A stretch of 31,281 bases of DNA from an uncultured Bacilli bacterium (GCA_934096755.1 CAKOMU010000004.1:1-31281); one strand, 5' to 3'; shown: positions 7,867-15,529, numbered from the stretch's first letter. Notes: a model not told the origin generated them from the letters alone. A program made the numbers and translations.

Positions 7867-8367
7867 ATGAAAATATATGTGGATTTTGATGGAGTTATTA
7901 TTGATTCTGAAAAAATGCTGTTTGAAGAATTTGCAAAATATCATGCTAATGATGAAACTAAAAAAATGCAATTTATTAAAGGTTATGATTGGAATTATTT
8001 ACTTAGTAATAGTGAAATTATTAATGATTCTATTTATGTTTTAAAAGAGCTGCCTCATCAAAATATTTCCATTTTAACTAAAGTATGTTCGATGGATAAT
8101 GAAGGAATTGCTAAAATTAAGTTATTGAGAAAACATGGACTAATGAATGAAGTGATATTGACACCTTTTCAAATGAAAAAAAGTGATATAGTCAATCCTA
8201 CTGGTAATATGTTAATCGATGATACAGTTCATAATTTAGATGATTGGCAAGAAAAAGAAGGTATACCGATTTTTTTTAACAAAGATGATCGAGACGTTGA
8301 TGGATGGAATAATATCAATAAAGTATACAAAAAAATTAGAAAATTAGATGAAATATTAAAAAAATAG
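7867..8367 (+). CDS. HAD-superfamily hydrolase, 5'(3')-deoxyribonucleotidase-like
   Basis: The 166-residue protein starts MKIYVDFDGVI, the HAD motif I with nucleophile Asp6 and Asp8. Later blocks are SILTKVCS (motif II region), an MKKSD segment and MLIDDTVHNLDDW (motif III/IV Asp pair). The small size and the DFDGV start resemble nucleotidase-type or NT5C-like HAD proteins, which remove phosphate from nucleotides; the substrate is inferred only from resemblance. ATG 7867 is chosen over GTG 7858 because GAGGGTGG lies before it. It has its own promoter and no operon partner, and is followed by the CotD-like gene. Confidence 0.8.
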   Translation: MKIYVDFDGVIIDSEKMLFEEFAKYHANDETKKMQFIKGYDWNYLLSNSEIINDSIYVLKELPHQNISILTKVCSMDNEGIAKIKLLRKHGLMNEVILTPFQMKKSDIVNPTGNMLIDDTVHNLDDWQEKEGIPIFFNKDDRDVDGWNNINKVYKKIRKLDEILKK

Positions 8368-8404
8368 TTTTTGTGTTTTTGACTAGGTAACTATGAAAAT
8401 AATT

Positions 8405-8413
8405 CATACTATA
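8405..8413 (+). promoter_or_regulatory. SigK-like -10 element before the CotD-like gene
   Basis: CATACTATA matches CATANNNTA, 30 nt before the start codon. There is no AC at the optimal 16 nt upstream (the nearest is at 13 or 21), so the -35 is absent or activator-dependent. The predicted transcript start would fall close to the ribosome site, which is a caution. Confidence 0.45.
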
Positions 8414-8434
8414 AAATAGAAAGGATGTTTTTAG

Positions 8435-8782
8435 ATGAATTATTTTAATGAAAATTTTAACCAAGAAACGGAAATGAAAAAAAGTTATGATAAAACAAGT
8501 ATTGGTAATGGGACTACTGCAGGATTTGCAGGTGCTGAAATGATGGGAGGAATGTGTGGAAGTAATATGACTGGTATGCGTCCACAATGTATGCAAATGC
8601 CAATTTATGAATGTCCACAAGAAAGAGTATGTCATAGATACATTTGTCATGAAGTACAACATGTAATGCCATGTAATACAAGAATTGTAAATCATCATGT
8701 GTTTAGACATACTTATAGACCTGAGTATACTTGTTGTGAAGAAAACGTATGTGAGAATGTTTTTGAACCAAGATGTTGCTAA
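8435..8782 (+). CDS. CotD-like spore coat protein
   Basis: The 115-residue protein has no signal peptide or membrane segment and is rich in Cys, His, Met and Asn. The segment CHEVQHVMPCNTRIVNHHVFRHTYRPEYTCCEEN, described here in parts, resembles the CotD pattern (paired His with TNVNHxHFxH then HxYxPxT). An N-terminal Gly/Met-rich linker (AGFAGAEMMGGMCG) precedes it. The ribosome site AAAGGATG lies 8 to 14 nt before ATG 8435. The Cys-rich composition suits cross-linking in the coat. cotD also lies near gpsB-rnpB in Bacillus subtilis. The alternative is another small Cys-rich protein. Confidence 0.7.
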   Translation: MNYFNENFNQETEMKKSYDKTSIGNGTTAGFAGAEMMGGMCGSNMTGMRPQCMQMPIYECPQERVCHRYICHEVQHVMPCNTRIVNHHVFRHTYRPEYTCCEENVCENVFEPRCC

Positions 8783-8795
8783 ATTGAAATTATTT

Positions 8796-8819
8796 AGAGG
8801 AGATTGTTCTCCTTTTTTT
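8796..8819 (+). terminator. Rho-independent terminator after the CotD-like gene
   Basis: GGAGA (8799-8803), loop TTGT, TCTCC (8808-8812), with flanking A/T pairs and a T run to 8819. Confidence 0.85.
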
Positions 8820-8861
8820 AATTTAGAGAAGTAATTTATAGAAAAATGGGCAGATATATTG

Positions 8862-8867
8862 TATAAT
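8862..8867 (+). promoter_or_regulatory. Candidate -10 box for the 8888-12058 gene cluster
   Basis: TATAAT at 8862-8867, 20 nt before the first start codon. No good -35 is seen at 16 to 18 nt, so this is a partial match. Confidence 0.45.
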
Positions 8868-8887
8868 AATGAAGTGGAGTTGGTAAA

Positions 8888-9859
8888 ATGATAGAAGGAA
8901 ATACCGAATTAGTTGAATGTTTGAAAAAAATAAAAAAAGATCAATTACAGAGTATTATAGATGATTATAATTTATTAGCACAAATATATGAATACGAAAA
9001 AATTGAGAATAAAAAAAGTACAAAAGATGAATTGATTTCACTACTGTTAAGTAATATTAAAGAATATGTCGAAGGTATAATAAGGTCTTTGGATTTGGCT
9101 GATTTTGAAGGCTTAAAAATTTTACTAAAAAGTAATGATGTAGAAGAGTTAAATAATCATAAGGTTTTGATTAATTATTTACTTACTAAAAGTATTTTAT
9201 GGCAAGAAGATAATTTGATAATTCCTAAAGATATTTATGGACTTTTAAAAGAAGATATAAAAAGAAAAGATGTTATTAATGATGTTAAGAAAAATGAACG
9301 AATTTATCGCTTAGTGGATGGTATAATTATTGCTTATGGTGTAATTGATATTAAGACTTTTAAAGAAATAATATGTGCAGTTGATGATTTTAACTTAGTA
9401 GAATTAAAATTAAAATTTTATTATAAGAAGAATTATAAATGGGAAGATAAAGGCTTAGTTAGTGAAAAATTAACTAATAAAAAAAGAATTAATAGATACG
9501 TTAAAGATAAAAATTATCATGAGTTTTCAAATAAAGAATTTATTCATTTGGGATTAAGTGTTTATCATCATAATATTAAAGCCTATAAAAAGTTTATTAA
9601 AATGCTTAGAACAAATTATGTTTTTAAGAAAAAAGATATAGAGTTTGTCGATAAAAATATTGTTATTCCATATTTATATAATTCTATTAATGAAGAAAAT
9701 ATTGCTCGTAAAAATTTAGAAGAAACAGTGGTTAGTTTGTTTGAATTTAAGGGTGATAAGTTAAAGCAAAAAATGTTGGAAGAAATCATGTTAATTAGAA
9801 ATGAATTTCCCTTATGGGAATATAGAGGCTATACAAGAAAAGAGGAAAATCATGAATAA
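8888..9859 (+). CDS. Unknown 323-residue protein, first gene of the prepilin/DUF2779 cluster
   Basis: I do not recognise this protein. It is soluble and charged (Lys, Glu and Asp rich), probably mostly helical, with no signal peptide, membrane segment or Cys cluster. The N-terminus (LVECLKKIKKDQLQSIIDDYN and the following helices) resembles SAP-like or helical bundle segments, and the middle has a hydrophobic LVDGIIIAYGVIDIKTF stretch; neither is enough to assign a family. The gene overlaps the next one by 8 nt, and that one overlaps the third by 1 nt, so all three are likely translationally coupled. ATG 8888 follows GTGGAG and TTGG spacing of about 8 nt. Its role should be read with its partners. 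Confidence 0.7.
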   Translation: MIEGNTELVECLKKIKKDQLQSIIDDYNLLAQIYEYEKIENKKSTKDELISLLLSNIKEYVEGIIRSLDLADFEGLKILLKSNDVEELNNHKVLINYLLTKSILWQEDNLIIPKDIYGLLKEDIKRKDVINDVKKNERIYRLVDGIIIAYGVIDIKTFKEIICAVDDFNLVELKLKFYYKKNYKWEDKGLVSEKLTNKKRINRYVKDKNYHEFSNKEFIHLGLSVYHHNIKAYKKFIKMLRTNYVFKKKDIEFVDKNIVIPYLYNSINEENIARKNLEETVVSLFEFKGDKLKQKMLEEIMLIRNEFPLWEYRGYTRKEENHE

Positions 9860-10217
9860 AAAGGGTTATGGTGTAGTTGAATTAGTTGTTATATTGGCAG
9901 TGTTTAGTGTTGGGTATTTTGTGGCTGCCAACACGATTTCGAAAGAGTTGAATGTTAACTATAAGGAAACACTTTATGAAAATAAAATAGCAGCTATTGA
10001 ATCACAAGCAGAAATTTATGGAAAATCTAATGAAGAAATATTTAAAGATGGTAATTCCGTCTATATGACTATAGCTGAACTGGCTTCTGCCAATGTAGTA
10101 TTATATGATAAAGAAGGAGTAGTTACCGATCCTAGAGATGAAGAAAACGATTTAAATAACTTAAAAGTGAAAATTACAAATGAAAATGATCTAGTAACTG
10201 CAAAGGTACTTAGTTAA
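9852..10217 (+). CDS. Prepilin-like (type IV pseudopilin) protein
   Basis: The 121-residue protein begins MNKKGYGVVELVVILAVF: a short basic leader, a G|Y cleavage site with Glu at mature position 5, and a hydrophobic helix of about 20 residues. This is a class III (prepilin) signal, cut and N-methylated by a prepilin peptidase in known systems. The remaining globular part (about 90 residues) is acidic, has no Cys, and includes a DPRDEENDLNN loop. ATG 9852 is chosen over an upstream in-frame ATG at 9801, because GAGG lies just before it and the class III signal starts there. It overlaps the previous gene by 8 nt and the nuclease gene by 1 nt. Its minor-pilin role is inferred. Confidence 0.75.
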   Translation: MNKKGYGVVELVVILAVFSVGYFVAANTISKELNVNYKETLYENKIAAIESQAEIYGKSNEEIFKDGNSVYMTIAELASANVVLYDKEGVVTDPRDEENDLNNLKVKITNENDLVTAKVLS

Positions 10218-12058
10218 TGATTATTACTAAAACCGATTTTATAAATTATACAAGATGTCCTCTTTATTATCATCTAATTAAAAATAGTAACAATAAAATG
10301 CAAGTTGTTACTGAACGTGATTATTTTTGGCAAGAAAAAATGGAACACATAAAAGAACTAGAAGCTAATATGCTTGGAGATCAAAAGATAAGTGATGAAA
10401 AATTGGAAGCGATGCTTCCTTTTTATAAACAAGTGGAAGTGGAAGCAGCGAAATTGGTACAAAAATATTTTGATGGAGATGTTTTGTTTGCAGAAAAAAC
10501 GTTAGATCAAAAATGCTTTTCATTTTCTAAAGAACATAATAAGTTTATGTGTTATGTCGATATCTTTAATAAAAGTGAATGGGGCGAAAATATTATTGAA
10601 GTAAAAGCTACTACTAATAAGAAATATACAGCTTTAACTGGAGGTTTTCGTGGAAAAAAACAATATAGTTTATTTTCCTTTAATCGAGAAAAAAATTGTT
10701 ATTATTTAAATGATTACGATCCAGACAAAATGCCTTTAGATGTTTATAATAATTTAATTAGCAAATTAATGGATAGATTTAGTGATGTAGGTGGTTATGT
10801 TTTTGATTTAGCTGTCCAAAGATATTTTTTAGAAGGACAATATAAAGAAAGATGTGAAAGTGAGAAATTAGAGAAAATTCATTATTATTTGGCTGTTTTA
10901 AACAGTGATTATACTTTTTTAGGTACATATCAAAAAGAAAAAACAATTTATGAGAATGACTTGAATGGTAATGAAGTTATTTGTTTTATTGATTTAACGA
11001 GTATAACACAAAAATATATGATGATTATAGATGATTTGCTTAAAACCTTATTTAGTGATATGAATAATGAGATAATACCGAAAGTGGCTTTAGGACCTTA
11101 CTGCGGTATGGGAAAAAGTAAAGAATGTATGTTTTTTAAAAGTCATTGTGGAAAAATGATTCCTGAAAAAAATTCTTCTTTAAATTATTTAAATAATGGT
11201 TTTGGTTTTAAAACTAGTGAAGGTAAACGTCTTAAAGGATTAGAACTAATTAATCAAGGCTATTTAAATATGTTAGATATTCCAGAGGATTGGATTGTAC
11301 AAAAAAAACATCAAATTCAAAGAAATACTATTATCAACAATAAGCCTTATAAAGATCTATCAAAAATAAAAGCCGGTTTAAATATGCTTGAATATCCTAT
11401 TTATCATTTGGATTTTGAAACTTTTCCAGCACCTTTGCCACGATTTAGAAATGAACATCCTTACATGCAATCTGTTTTTGAATTTAGCTTGCATATTGAA
11501 AGAGAACCTGGAAAATGTGATAAAGATCGAGATAATTATGTGTTTTTAGCAAATTCTTTTGATAGTGATGAAAGAGAAGAATTAGTTAAAAATTTAGTTA
11601 AACATATTGATGGAACTAAAGGAACTTTGTTAGCACAAAATGTTTCCTTTGAGAAAGAACGAATAAGGGAACTAGCAGATATTTTTCCACAATATAAAGA
11701 TCAATTAATGGCAATATACAAAAGAGGATTTGATTTGTTATGGCTAATTAATACTAATAAAAAAATGTATGAAGATTTAGGTTTTACCGAAGAGAGAAGT
11801 AGCTTGCCAAATTTTTATCATAGAGATTTAAGTGGTTCGTTTTCGATTAAAAAAACTTTGCCTGTATTTAGTAATTTATCGTATAAGGATTTAGAAGTCA
11901 AAAATGGTAATGAAGCAATTGTTGCTTATGCTAATTATGATAATATGAGTAAAGAAGAGTTAATTAAACAGCAAGAGTCTTTACGAATTTATTGTAAGCA
12001 AGATACTTGGGCCATGGTTGTGATATTAGATGCTTTAAGACGTTTAACCGAAAAATAA
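10217..12058 (+). CDS. DUF2779 protein: PD-(D/E)XK-like and DEDD-like nuclease domains with four Cys
   Basis: A 613-residue cytoplasmic protein. The N-terminal half has the look of a Cas4/AddB-type nuclease: YTRCPLYY with Cys14, Asp115 (YVDIFN), Glu128-x-Lys130 (IIEVKAT), then Cys296, Cys304 and Cys311, which with Cys14 could hold an iron-sulfur cluster. The C-terminal half is the DUF2779 region: YHLDFET (Asp399, Glu401), LLAQNVSFE (near Asn475) and YCKQDTWAM (Asp596), which match the spacing of a DEDD exonuclease. Known relatives are uncharacterised, so nuclease activity is inference. The start overlaps the prepilin stop (TAATG). The end is not followed by a clear hairpin. It could act on DNA or RNA. 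Confidence 0.8.
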   Translation: MIITKTDFINYTRCPLYYHLIKNSNNKMQVVTERDYFWQEKMEHIKELEANMLGDQKISDEKLEAMLPFYKQVEVEAAKLVQKYFDGDVLFAEKTLDQKCFSFSKEHNKFMCYVDIFNKSEWGENIIEVKATTNKKYTALTGGFRGKKQYSLFSFNREKNCYYLNDYDPDKMPLDVYNNLISKLMDRFSDVGGYVFDLAVQRYFLEGQYKERCESEKLEKIHYYLAVLNSDYTFLGTYQKEKTIYENDLNGNEVICFIDLTSITQKYMMIIDDLLKTLFSDMNNEIIPKVALGPYCGMGKSKECMFFKSHCGKMIPEKNSSLNYLNNGFGFKTSEGKRLKGLELINQGYLNMLDIPEDWIVQKKHQIQRNTIINNKPYKDLSKIKAGLNMLEYPIYHLDFETFPAPLPRFRNEHPYMQSVFEFSLHIEREPGKCDKDRDNYVFLANSFDSDEREELVKNLVKHIDGTKGTLLAQNVSFEKERIRELADIFPQYKDQLMAIYKRGFDLLWLINTNKKMYEDLGFTEERSSLPNFYHRDLSGSFSIKKTLPVFSNLSYKDLEVKNGNEAIVAYANYDNMSKEELIKQQESLRIYCKQDTWAMVVILDALRRLTEK

Positions 12059-12099
12059 GAGTAACTATGTAAAATTTATGTAAAATTTATGTGTTTTGC

Positions 12100-12128
12100 T
12101 TGCTAGGGTTCTTTTTTTTCTGTATGAT
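12100..12128 (+). promoter_or_regulatory. SigA-type promoter for rpoZ
   Basis: TTGCTA (12100-12105), 17-nt spacer, TATGAT (12123-12128), 26 nt before the rpoZ start. A direct repeat of ATGTAAAATTT lies just upstream (12067-12090). Confidence 0.55.
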
Positions 12129-12154
12129 AGTAACAGGAAAGAGGGAATGGGAAA

Positions 12155-12364
12155 ATGATATATCCATCGATTGACAAATTATTAAATATAGTTGATTCGA
12201 AGTATAAGCTAGTAACTGTGGCTTCGATAAGAAGTAAACAAATGTTAGAAAAAAATCATTATCAAATGAAAGAAAGCGAATATAAAAATAAACGTTCATT
12301 AGGTCGTGCTTTGGAAGAAGTAGAAGCAGGATTAATAAAAATTGTCGAAGATGAACAAAAATAA
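12155..12364 (+). CDS. rpoZ: RNA polymerase omega subunit
   Basis: Small subunit that binds beta prime and aids assembly of RNA polymerase. The 69-residue protein begins MIYPSIDKLLNIVDSKYKLV and has the block SLGRALEEVEAGLIKI, typical of RpoZ; the length is normal. The ribosome site is a purine-rich GAGGG/GGGAAA stretch before ATG 12155. It stands alone here rather than in the usual gmk-rpoZ pair, with the DUF2779 gene upstream and a tRNA gene downstream. Confidence 0.9.
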   Translation: MIYPSIDKLLNIVDSKYKLVTVASIRSKQMLEKNHYQMKESEYKNKRSLGRALEEVEAGLIKIVEDEQK

Positions 12365-12365
12365 C

Positions 12366-12394
12366 TTGATTATTTATTGAGGATATGATAAAAT
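12366..12394 (+). promoter_or_regulatory. Candidate promoter for tRNA-Ala
   Basis: TTGATT (12366-12371), 17-nt spacer, TAAAAT (12389-12394), 13 nt before the tRNA. Confidence 0.5.
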
Positions 12395-12406
12395 AATCTT
12401 GTTCTT

Positions 12407-12483
12407 GGGGAATTAGCTCAGTTGGCTAGAGCACCACGCTTGCACCGTGGGGGTCGCGGGTTCGAGTCCCACATTCTCCACCA
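12407..12483 (+). tRNA. tRNA-Ala (anticodon UGC)
   Basis: The cloverleaf is complete: acceptor GGGGAAT/ATTCTCC with the G3-U70 pair that marks Ala tRNAs, D stem GCTC/GAGC, anticodon stem CCACG/CGTGG around CTTGCAC (anticodon TGC), TTCGAGT T loop, discriminator A and an encoded CCA. One C-A mismatch is seen in the T stem (GCGGG against CCCAC). Confidence 0.97.
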
Positions 12484-12494
12484 AGTTGAATGTT

Positions 12495-12520
12495 AGCTCC
12501 GTTAGAAAGCGGAGTTTTTA
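12495..12520 (+). terminator. Terminator after tRNA-Ala
   Basis: CTCCG (12497-12501) pairs with CGGAG (12510-12514), extended by two weaker pairs, then TTTTTATTT. Confidence 0.75.
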
Positions 12521-12533
12521 TTTGTGAGGAATT

Positions 12534-13178
12534 ATGAAAAAGAAGAAATTAGATATCGTATATGAAGATAAATATATGATAGTAATAAATAAACCTGCTA
12601 ATTTATTGATGATTGCAAAAGATAATGGTTTTGGTGTAAATCTTTATCATGAAGTAAGTGATTATGTAAAAAAACAGTATCCTAAAAATAAAATTTTTAT
12701 TGTGCATCGTTTAGATAGGGAAACAAGGGGATTGGTAATATTTGCTAAAGATGAAAAAACTAAAAGATATTTACAAGATCATTGGAGTCAAGTAAAAAGA
12801 AAATATTATGCAGTAGTGTCAGGGAAAGTGGTAAATAAAAATGGACATTTAGAAAATTATTTACAAGAAAATGCTCAAATGAAAGTATATATAAGTAATA
12901 AAGGGCAGCTGGCTATAACTGATTATAAAGTTTTAGAAACTAATCAAAAAAATACATTGCTAGATGTTGAGATAAAAACAGGAAGAAAAAATCAAATTAG
13001 AGTACAATTAGCTAATATTGGTCATCATATTGTAGGAGATAAAAAATATGGAGTAAAACAAAGTGGAGATTTAGCTTTACAATCTTATTATTTAGAATTT
13101 AAACATCCTGTTACTAAAGAAAAAATGATTGTGGAAAAAGAATTAGATAAATATTTAGAACAGCTAGTTCATCCATAA
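12534..13178 (+). CDS. RluA-family RNA pseudouridine synthase (no S4 domain)
   Basis: Converts uridine to pseudouridine in rRNA or tRNA. The 214-residue protein has the RluA catalytic motif HRLDRETRGL (Asp61), an early INKPANLLM block, and TGRKNQIRVQLANIGHHIVGDKKYG near residue 163. It lacks an N-terminal S4 RNA-binding domain and is shorter than RluD, so the target base cannot be given. The start at ATG 12534 follows GTGAGG. The catalytic motif has Arg where Ser is common (RETRG rather than RDTSG). It lies between the tRNA terminator and the T-box promoter, so it has no obvious operon partner. Confidence 0.88.
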   Translation: MKKKKLDIVYEDKYMIVINKPANLLMIAKDNGFGVNLYHEVSDYVKKQYPKNKIFIVHRLDRETRGLVIFAKDEKTKRYLQDHWSQVKRKYYAVVSGKVVNKNGHLENYLQENAQMKVYISNKGQLAITDYKVLETNQKNTLLDVEIKTGRKNQIRVQLANIGHHIVGDKKYGVKQSGDLALQSYYLEFKHPVTKEKMIVEKELDKYLEQLVHP

Positions 13179-13214
13179 AATTTAATTGATGAAAAATAGA
13201 ATGAGTAAAAATGC

Positions 13215-13243
13215 TTGCCAAGATACATAATCTTTGGTATAAT
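13215..13243 (+). promoter_or_regulatory. SigA-type promoter for the T-box/tyrS operon
   Basis: TTGCCA (13215-13220), 17-nt spacer, TATAAT (13238-13243). It would start transcription near 13250, just before GACGAAGA, a common T-box 5' sequence. A short inverted repeat lies in the spacer. Confidence 0.6.
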
Positions 13244-13249
13244 TTGGTC

Positions 13250-13387
13250 ATTCGACGAAGATGGAATTTACGACTCCGGAGTGGAAACGAGTAATTAGCG
13301 TTAATAATTTAAGTGTATGATTACAAGTCATAAAGTAAGGTGGTACCACGGGTTTGCTCGTCCTTATATTTATGGCTTTTTTTATTA
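13250..13387 (+). promoter_or_regulatory. T-box riboswitch leader (probably tyrosine) with terminator
   Basis: The T-box core AAGGTGGTACCACG (13337-13350) is present. It overlaps a long hairpin: AGTCATAAA and TAAGG (13326-13340) pair with CCTTA and TTTATGGCT (about 13362-13377), followed by T7. Uncharged tRNA would favour the antiterminator and allow read-through into the HD gene and tyrS. The leader starts near GACGAAGA (13254). Tyrosine specificity follows from tyrS; candidate specifier triplets are TAC at 13269 and TAT at 13316, and I could not decide. About 138 nt is short for this class. Confidence 0.85.
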
Positions 13388-13406
13388 ATAAAAAGGAAGT
13401 GAAAAA

Positions 13407-13967
13407 ATGTTTCAAACAGAACTTAATTATATTCAAGATGAAAGAATTAGAGAAAGTGCAAAGATATTATTAGATAACTTACCAGATTATTTTTATGTTA
13501 TTTCTGCTTCATCGACAGGAAAGTATCATCCCGATTTTGCAAGTGGAGAAAAGGGTTTAGTAAGGCATACTAAAGTGGCTGTGCGAATGGCTTATGAATT
13601 ATATCAAATAACTCCATATGATAAGTTATTTAGCGGTATAGAAAAAGATGTAATGATATTATCCTTGCTTATTCATGATGGTTTAAAAAAGGGAATTATA
13701 GAAGAAAAGTATACTCGATTTGATCATCCTAATTTAGCTGCTCAATTTGTCAGTGATAATCAAGATAAAACTAAATTGACTGATAAAGAAGTAGAATTTA
13801 TTAAACATGTGGTAAAATCTCATATGGGTAAGTGGAATACTAATAATTTTAGTGATGTTGTATTAGATGTGCCAAAGGATCGTTATCAATATTTTGTACA
13901 TATGTGTGATTATTTGGCTAGTAGAAAATTTATTGATGTTAAATTTGAAGGAGAGGAAATTGTATAA
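13407..13967 (+). CDS. HD-domain phosphohydrolase under T-box control
   Basis: The 186-residue protein has HD-superfamily metal ligands: His54 (LVRHTK), His90-Asp91 (LLIHDG), then His107, His134, His139 and Asp168 (MCDYLAS), which would suit a two-metal site. A YHPDFASGEKGLVRHT block precedes the first His. Known HD proteins cut phosphate esters of nucleotides or nucleic acids; the substrate here is unknown. The start at ATG 13407 follows AAAAAGGAAGTG. It overlaps tyrS by one base (TAATG) and lies downstream of the T-box, so its expression rises with uncharged tRNA. A role in nucleotide or tRNA metabolism is inference. Confidence 0.82.
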   Translation: MFQTELNYIQDERIRESAKILLDNLPDYFYVISASSTGKYHPDFASGEKGLVRHTKVAVRMAYELYQITPYDKLFSGIEKDVMILSLLIHDGLKKGIIEEKYTRFDHPNLAAQFVSDNQDKTKLTDKEVEFIKHVVKSHMGKWNTNNFSDVVLDVPKDRYQYFVHMCDYLASRKFIDVKFEGEEIV

Positions 13968-15223
13968 TGGAAAAGTTAAATTTATTTGAAGAATTAAAAT
14001 GGCGAGGTTTAGTTAACGATGTGACGAGTCCTGATGTTAAAGATGCCATTAATAATGGGGGATTAAAATTTTATATAGGTGTTGATCCTACTGGAGATTC
14101 CTTACATATAGGTCATTATTGTACAGTGATTGCTACTAGTAAGCGGTTAATGGATGCTGGACATACCCCAATAATTATTGCTGGTGGTGGTACTGGATTA
14201 ATTGGAGATCCTAAACCAAATGTCGAAAGACCAATGATTAGTAAAGAAAAAGTAGAACATAATATTGCTTGTATTCAAAAACAATTAAGCACTATTTTAG
14301 GAGGAAATATTCAAATTGTTAATAATGCTGATTGGTTATGTAAAATGAACGCAATCGATTTTTTAAGAGATTATGGTAAACATTTTAATATTAATTATAT
14401 GTTGGCAAAAGATACAGTTAAAAAAAGATTAGATATTGGCATTACTTATACTGAATTTTCTTATATGATTTTGCAATCAATTGATTTTTTGAAATTGTAT
14501 GAAAATTATGGTGTCACTATGCAAGTAGGTGGTCAAGATCAATGGGGAAATATTACGAGTGGTTTAGAACTTATTCGTAAGTTACATGGTAGTGATGTTA
14601 AATGTTATGGCTTTACTGTGCCACTGGTAACTAGAGCAGATGGAACAAAGTTCGGTAAAAGTGAATCTGGGCAAGCATTATGGCTAGATAAAGATAAAAC
14701 TAGTTCTTATGAATTATATCAATATTTTATTAATACAGAAGATGAAAAAGTTATAGATTATTTGAAGAAGTTGACTTTTTTATCAAAAGAACAAATTGAA
14801 GAATTAGAAAAGATGACACAAGAAAAGCCAGAATTAAGAGAAGCTCAAAAAGCATTAGCGAAAGAAATTATAACATTTTTACATGGTAGTGCTGAATATG
14901 AAAAAGCCTTGAATATTTCCAATTCTTTGTTTTCTTCTCAAATTTGGAATTTGAGTGCCGAAGAAATTATCGAAAGTATTAAAGATGTTCCAAGATTTAC
15001 GGTTTTAGAAAATACTACTTTAGTAGATTTATTGGTTAATGAAAAAATTGTCAGCAGTAAAAGAGAAGCTAGAGAAATGATCACTGGTAATGCAATTAGT
15101 ATTAATAATGTTAAAGTTAATGATGTCGATAAAGTGCTTACTAAAGAAGATGCAATTGATAAAAAAGTTTTATTAATTAAAAAAGGTAAGAAAAATTATT
15201 ATTTAGGTGTGTTTGATAATTAG
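13967..15223 (+). CDS. tyrS: Tyrosyl-tRNA synthetase
   Basis: Charges tRNA-Tyr in the cytoplasm. The 418-residue protein matches the usual TyrS length. It has the class I signature PTGDSLHIGHY (about residues 41 to 51), the Tyr-binding AGGGTGLIGDP block, the GGQDQWGNI motif, KFGKS (KMSKS variant, about residue 230) and a C-terminal S4 RNA-binding domain (about 345 to 410: TLVDLLVNEKIVSSKREAREMI). It overlaps the HD gene by one base, so translation is likely coupled. I see no good terminator after it; the T-box upstream controls it. Confidence 0.97.
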   Translation: MEKLNLFEELKWRGLVNDVTSPDVKDAINNGGLKFYIGVDPTGDSLHIGHYCTVIATSKRLMDAGHTPIIIAGGGTGLIGDPKPNVERPMISKEKVEHNIACIQKQLSTILGGNIQIVNNADWLCKMNAIDFLRDYGKHFNINYMLAKDTVKKRLDIGITYTEFSYMILQSIDFLKLYENYGVTMQVGGQDQWGNITSGLELIRKLHGSDVKCYGFTVPLVTRADGTKFGKSESGQALWLDKDKTSSYELYQYFINTEDEKVIDYLKKLTFLSKEQIEELEKMTQEKPELREAQKALAKEIITFLHGSAEYEKALNISNSLFSSQIWNLSAEEIIESIKDVPRFTVLENTTLVDLLVNEKIVSSKREAREMITGNAISINNVKVNDVDKVLTKEDAIDKKVLLIKKGKKNYYLGVFDN

Positions 15224-15254
15224 GGATATGGCCTAAAAAAGATCAAAAAAAAGA

Positions 15255-15263
15255 CATAGATTA
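15255..15263 (+). promoter_or_regulatory. SigK-like -10 element before the Tyr/Gly-rich gene
   Basis: CATAGATTA matches CATANNNTA, 28 nt before ATG 15283, and is followed by TTAGAAAGG as at the CotD-like gene. No AC is found at 16 nt upstream. Confidence 0.4.
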
Positions 15264-15282
15264 TCTTAGAAAGGGGTTTTCT

Positions 15283-15504
15283 ATGTATACTAATTATTAC
15301 TATACAGATGGCAATAGACAGTTTTTTGTGCCATTTTTGCTTGGCGGTTTGGCAGGAGGTGCAGCAGTAGGATTGACAAGACCACGACCAATTTATAATG
15401 TAGCACCATCGGGAGGAAATGGTTTTTATCCTGGTGCTGGTATGCCATATTATAATAGTTCTTATTCATATTACCAACCAATGCCACATGTTTATTACTA
15501 TTAA
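15283..15504 (+). CDS. Small Tyr/Gly/Pro-rich protein, possible spore coat component
   Basis: The 73-residue protein begins with a Tyr-rich stretch (MYTNYYYTDGN), has a central hydrophobic Gly-rich FLLGGLAGGAAVG segment, then a PRP-containing part and a Tyr/Pro-rich end (YYQPMPHVYYY). This make-up is common in small coat and crust proteins of sporulating Bacillota, but I do not assign a family. A ribosome site AAAGGGG precedes ATG 15283, and a CATANNNTA element lies 28 nt upstream. The Gly-rich segment could sit in a membrane or be self-associating. It ends just before the convergent rodA gene, sharing its terminator. Confidence 0.6.
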   Translation: MYTNYYYTDGNRQFFVPFLLGGLAGGAAVGLTRPRPIYNVAPSGGNGFYPGAGMPYYNSSYSYYQPMPHVYYY

Positions 15505-15529
15505 AAGTCACGATAAGTGGCTTTTATTT
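15503..15529. terminator. Bidirectional terminator between the Tyr/Gly-rich gene and rodA
   Basis: AAAAGTCAC (15503-15511), loop of 5 nt, GTGGCTTTT (15517-15525), then ATTTT. The rodA stop codon lies in the stem. Confidence 0.75.

Noticed and set aside
12067..12090. Direct repeat of ATGTAAAATTT before rpoZ
   Set aside because: Two short AT-rich copies are expected by chance in this base composition; no hairpin or operator logic is seen.
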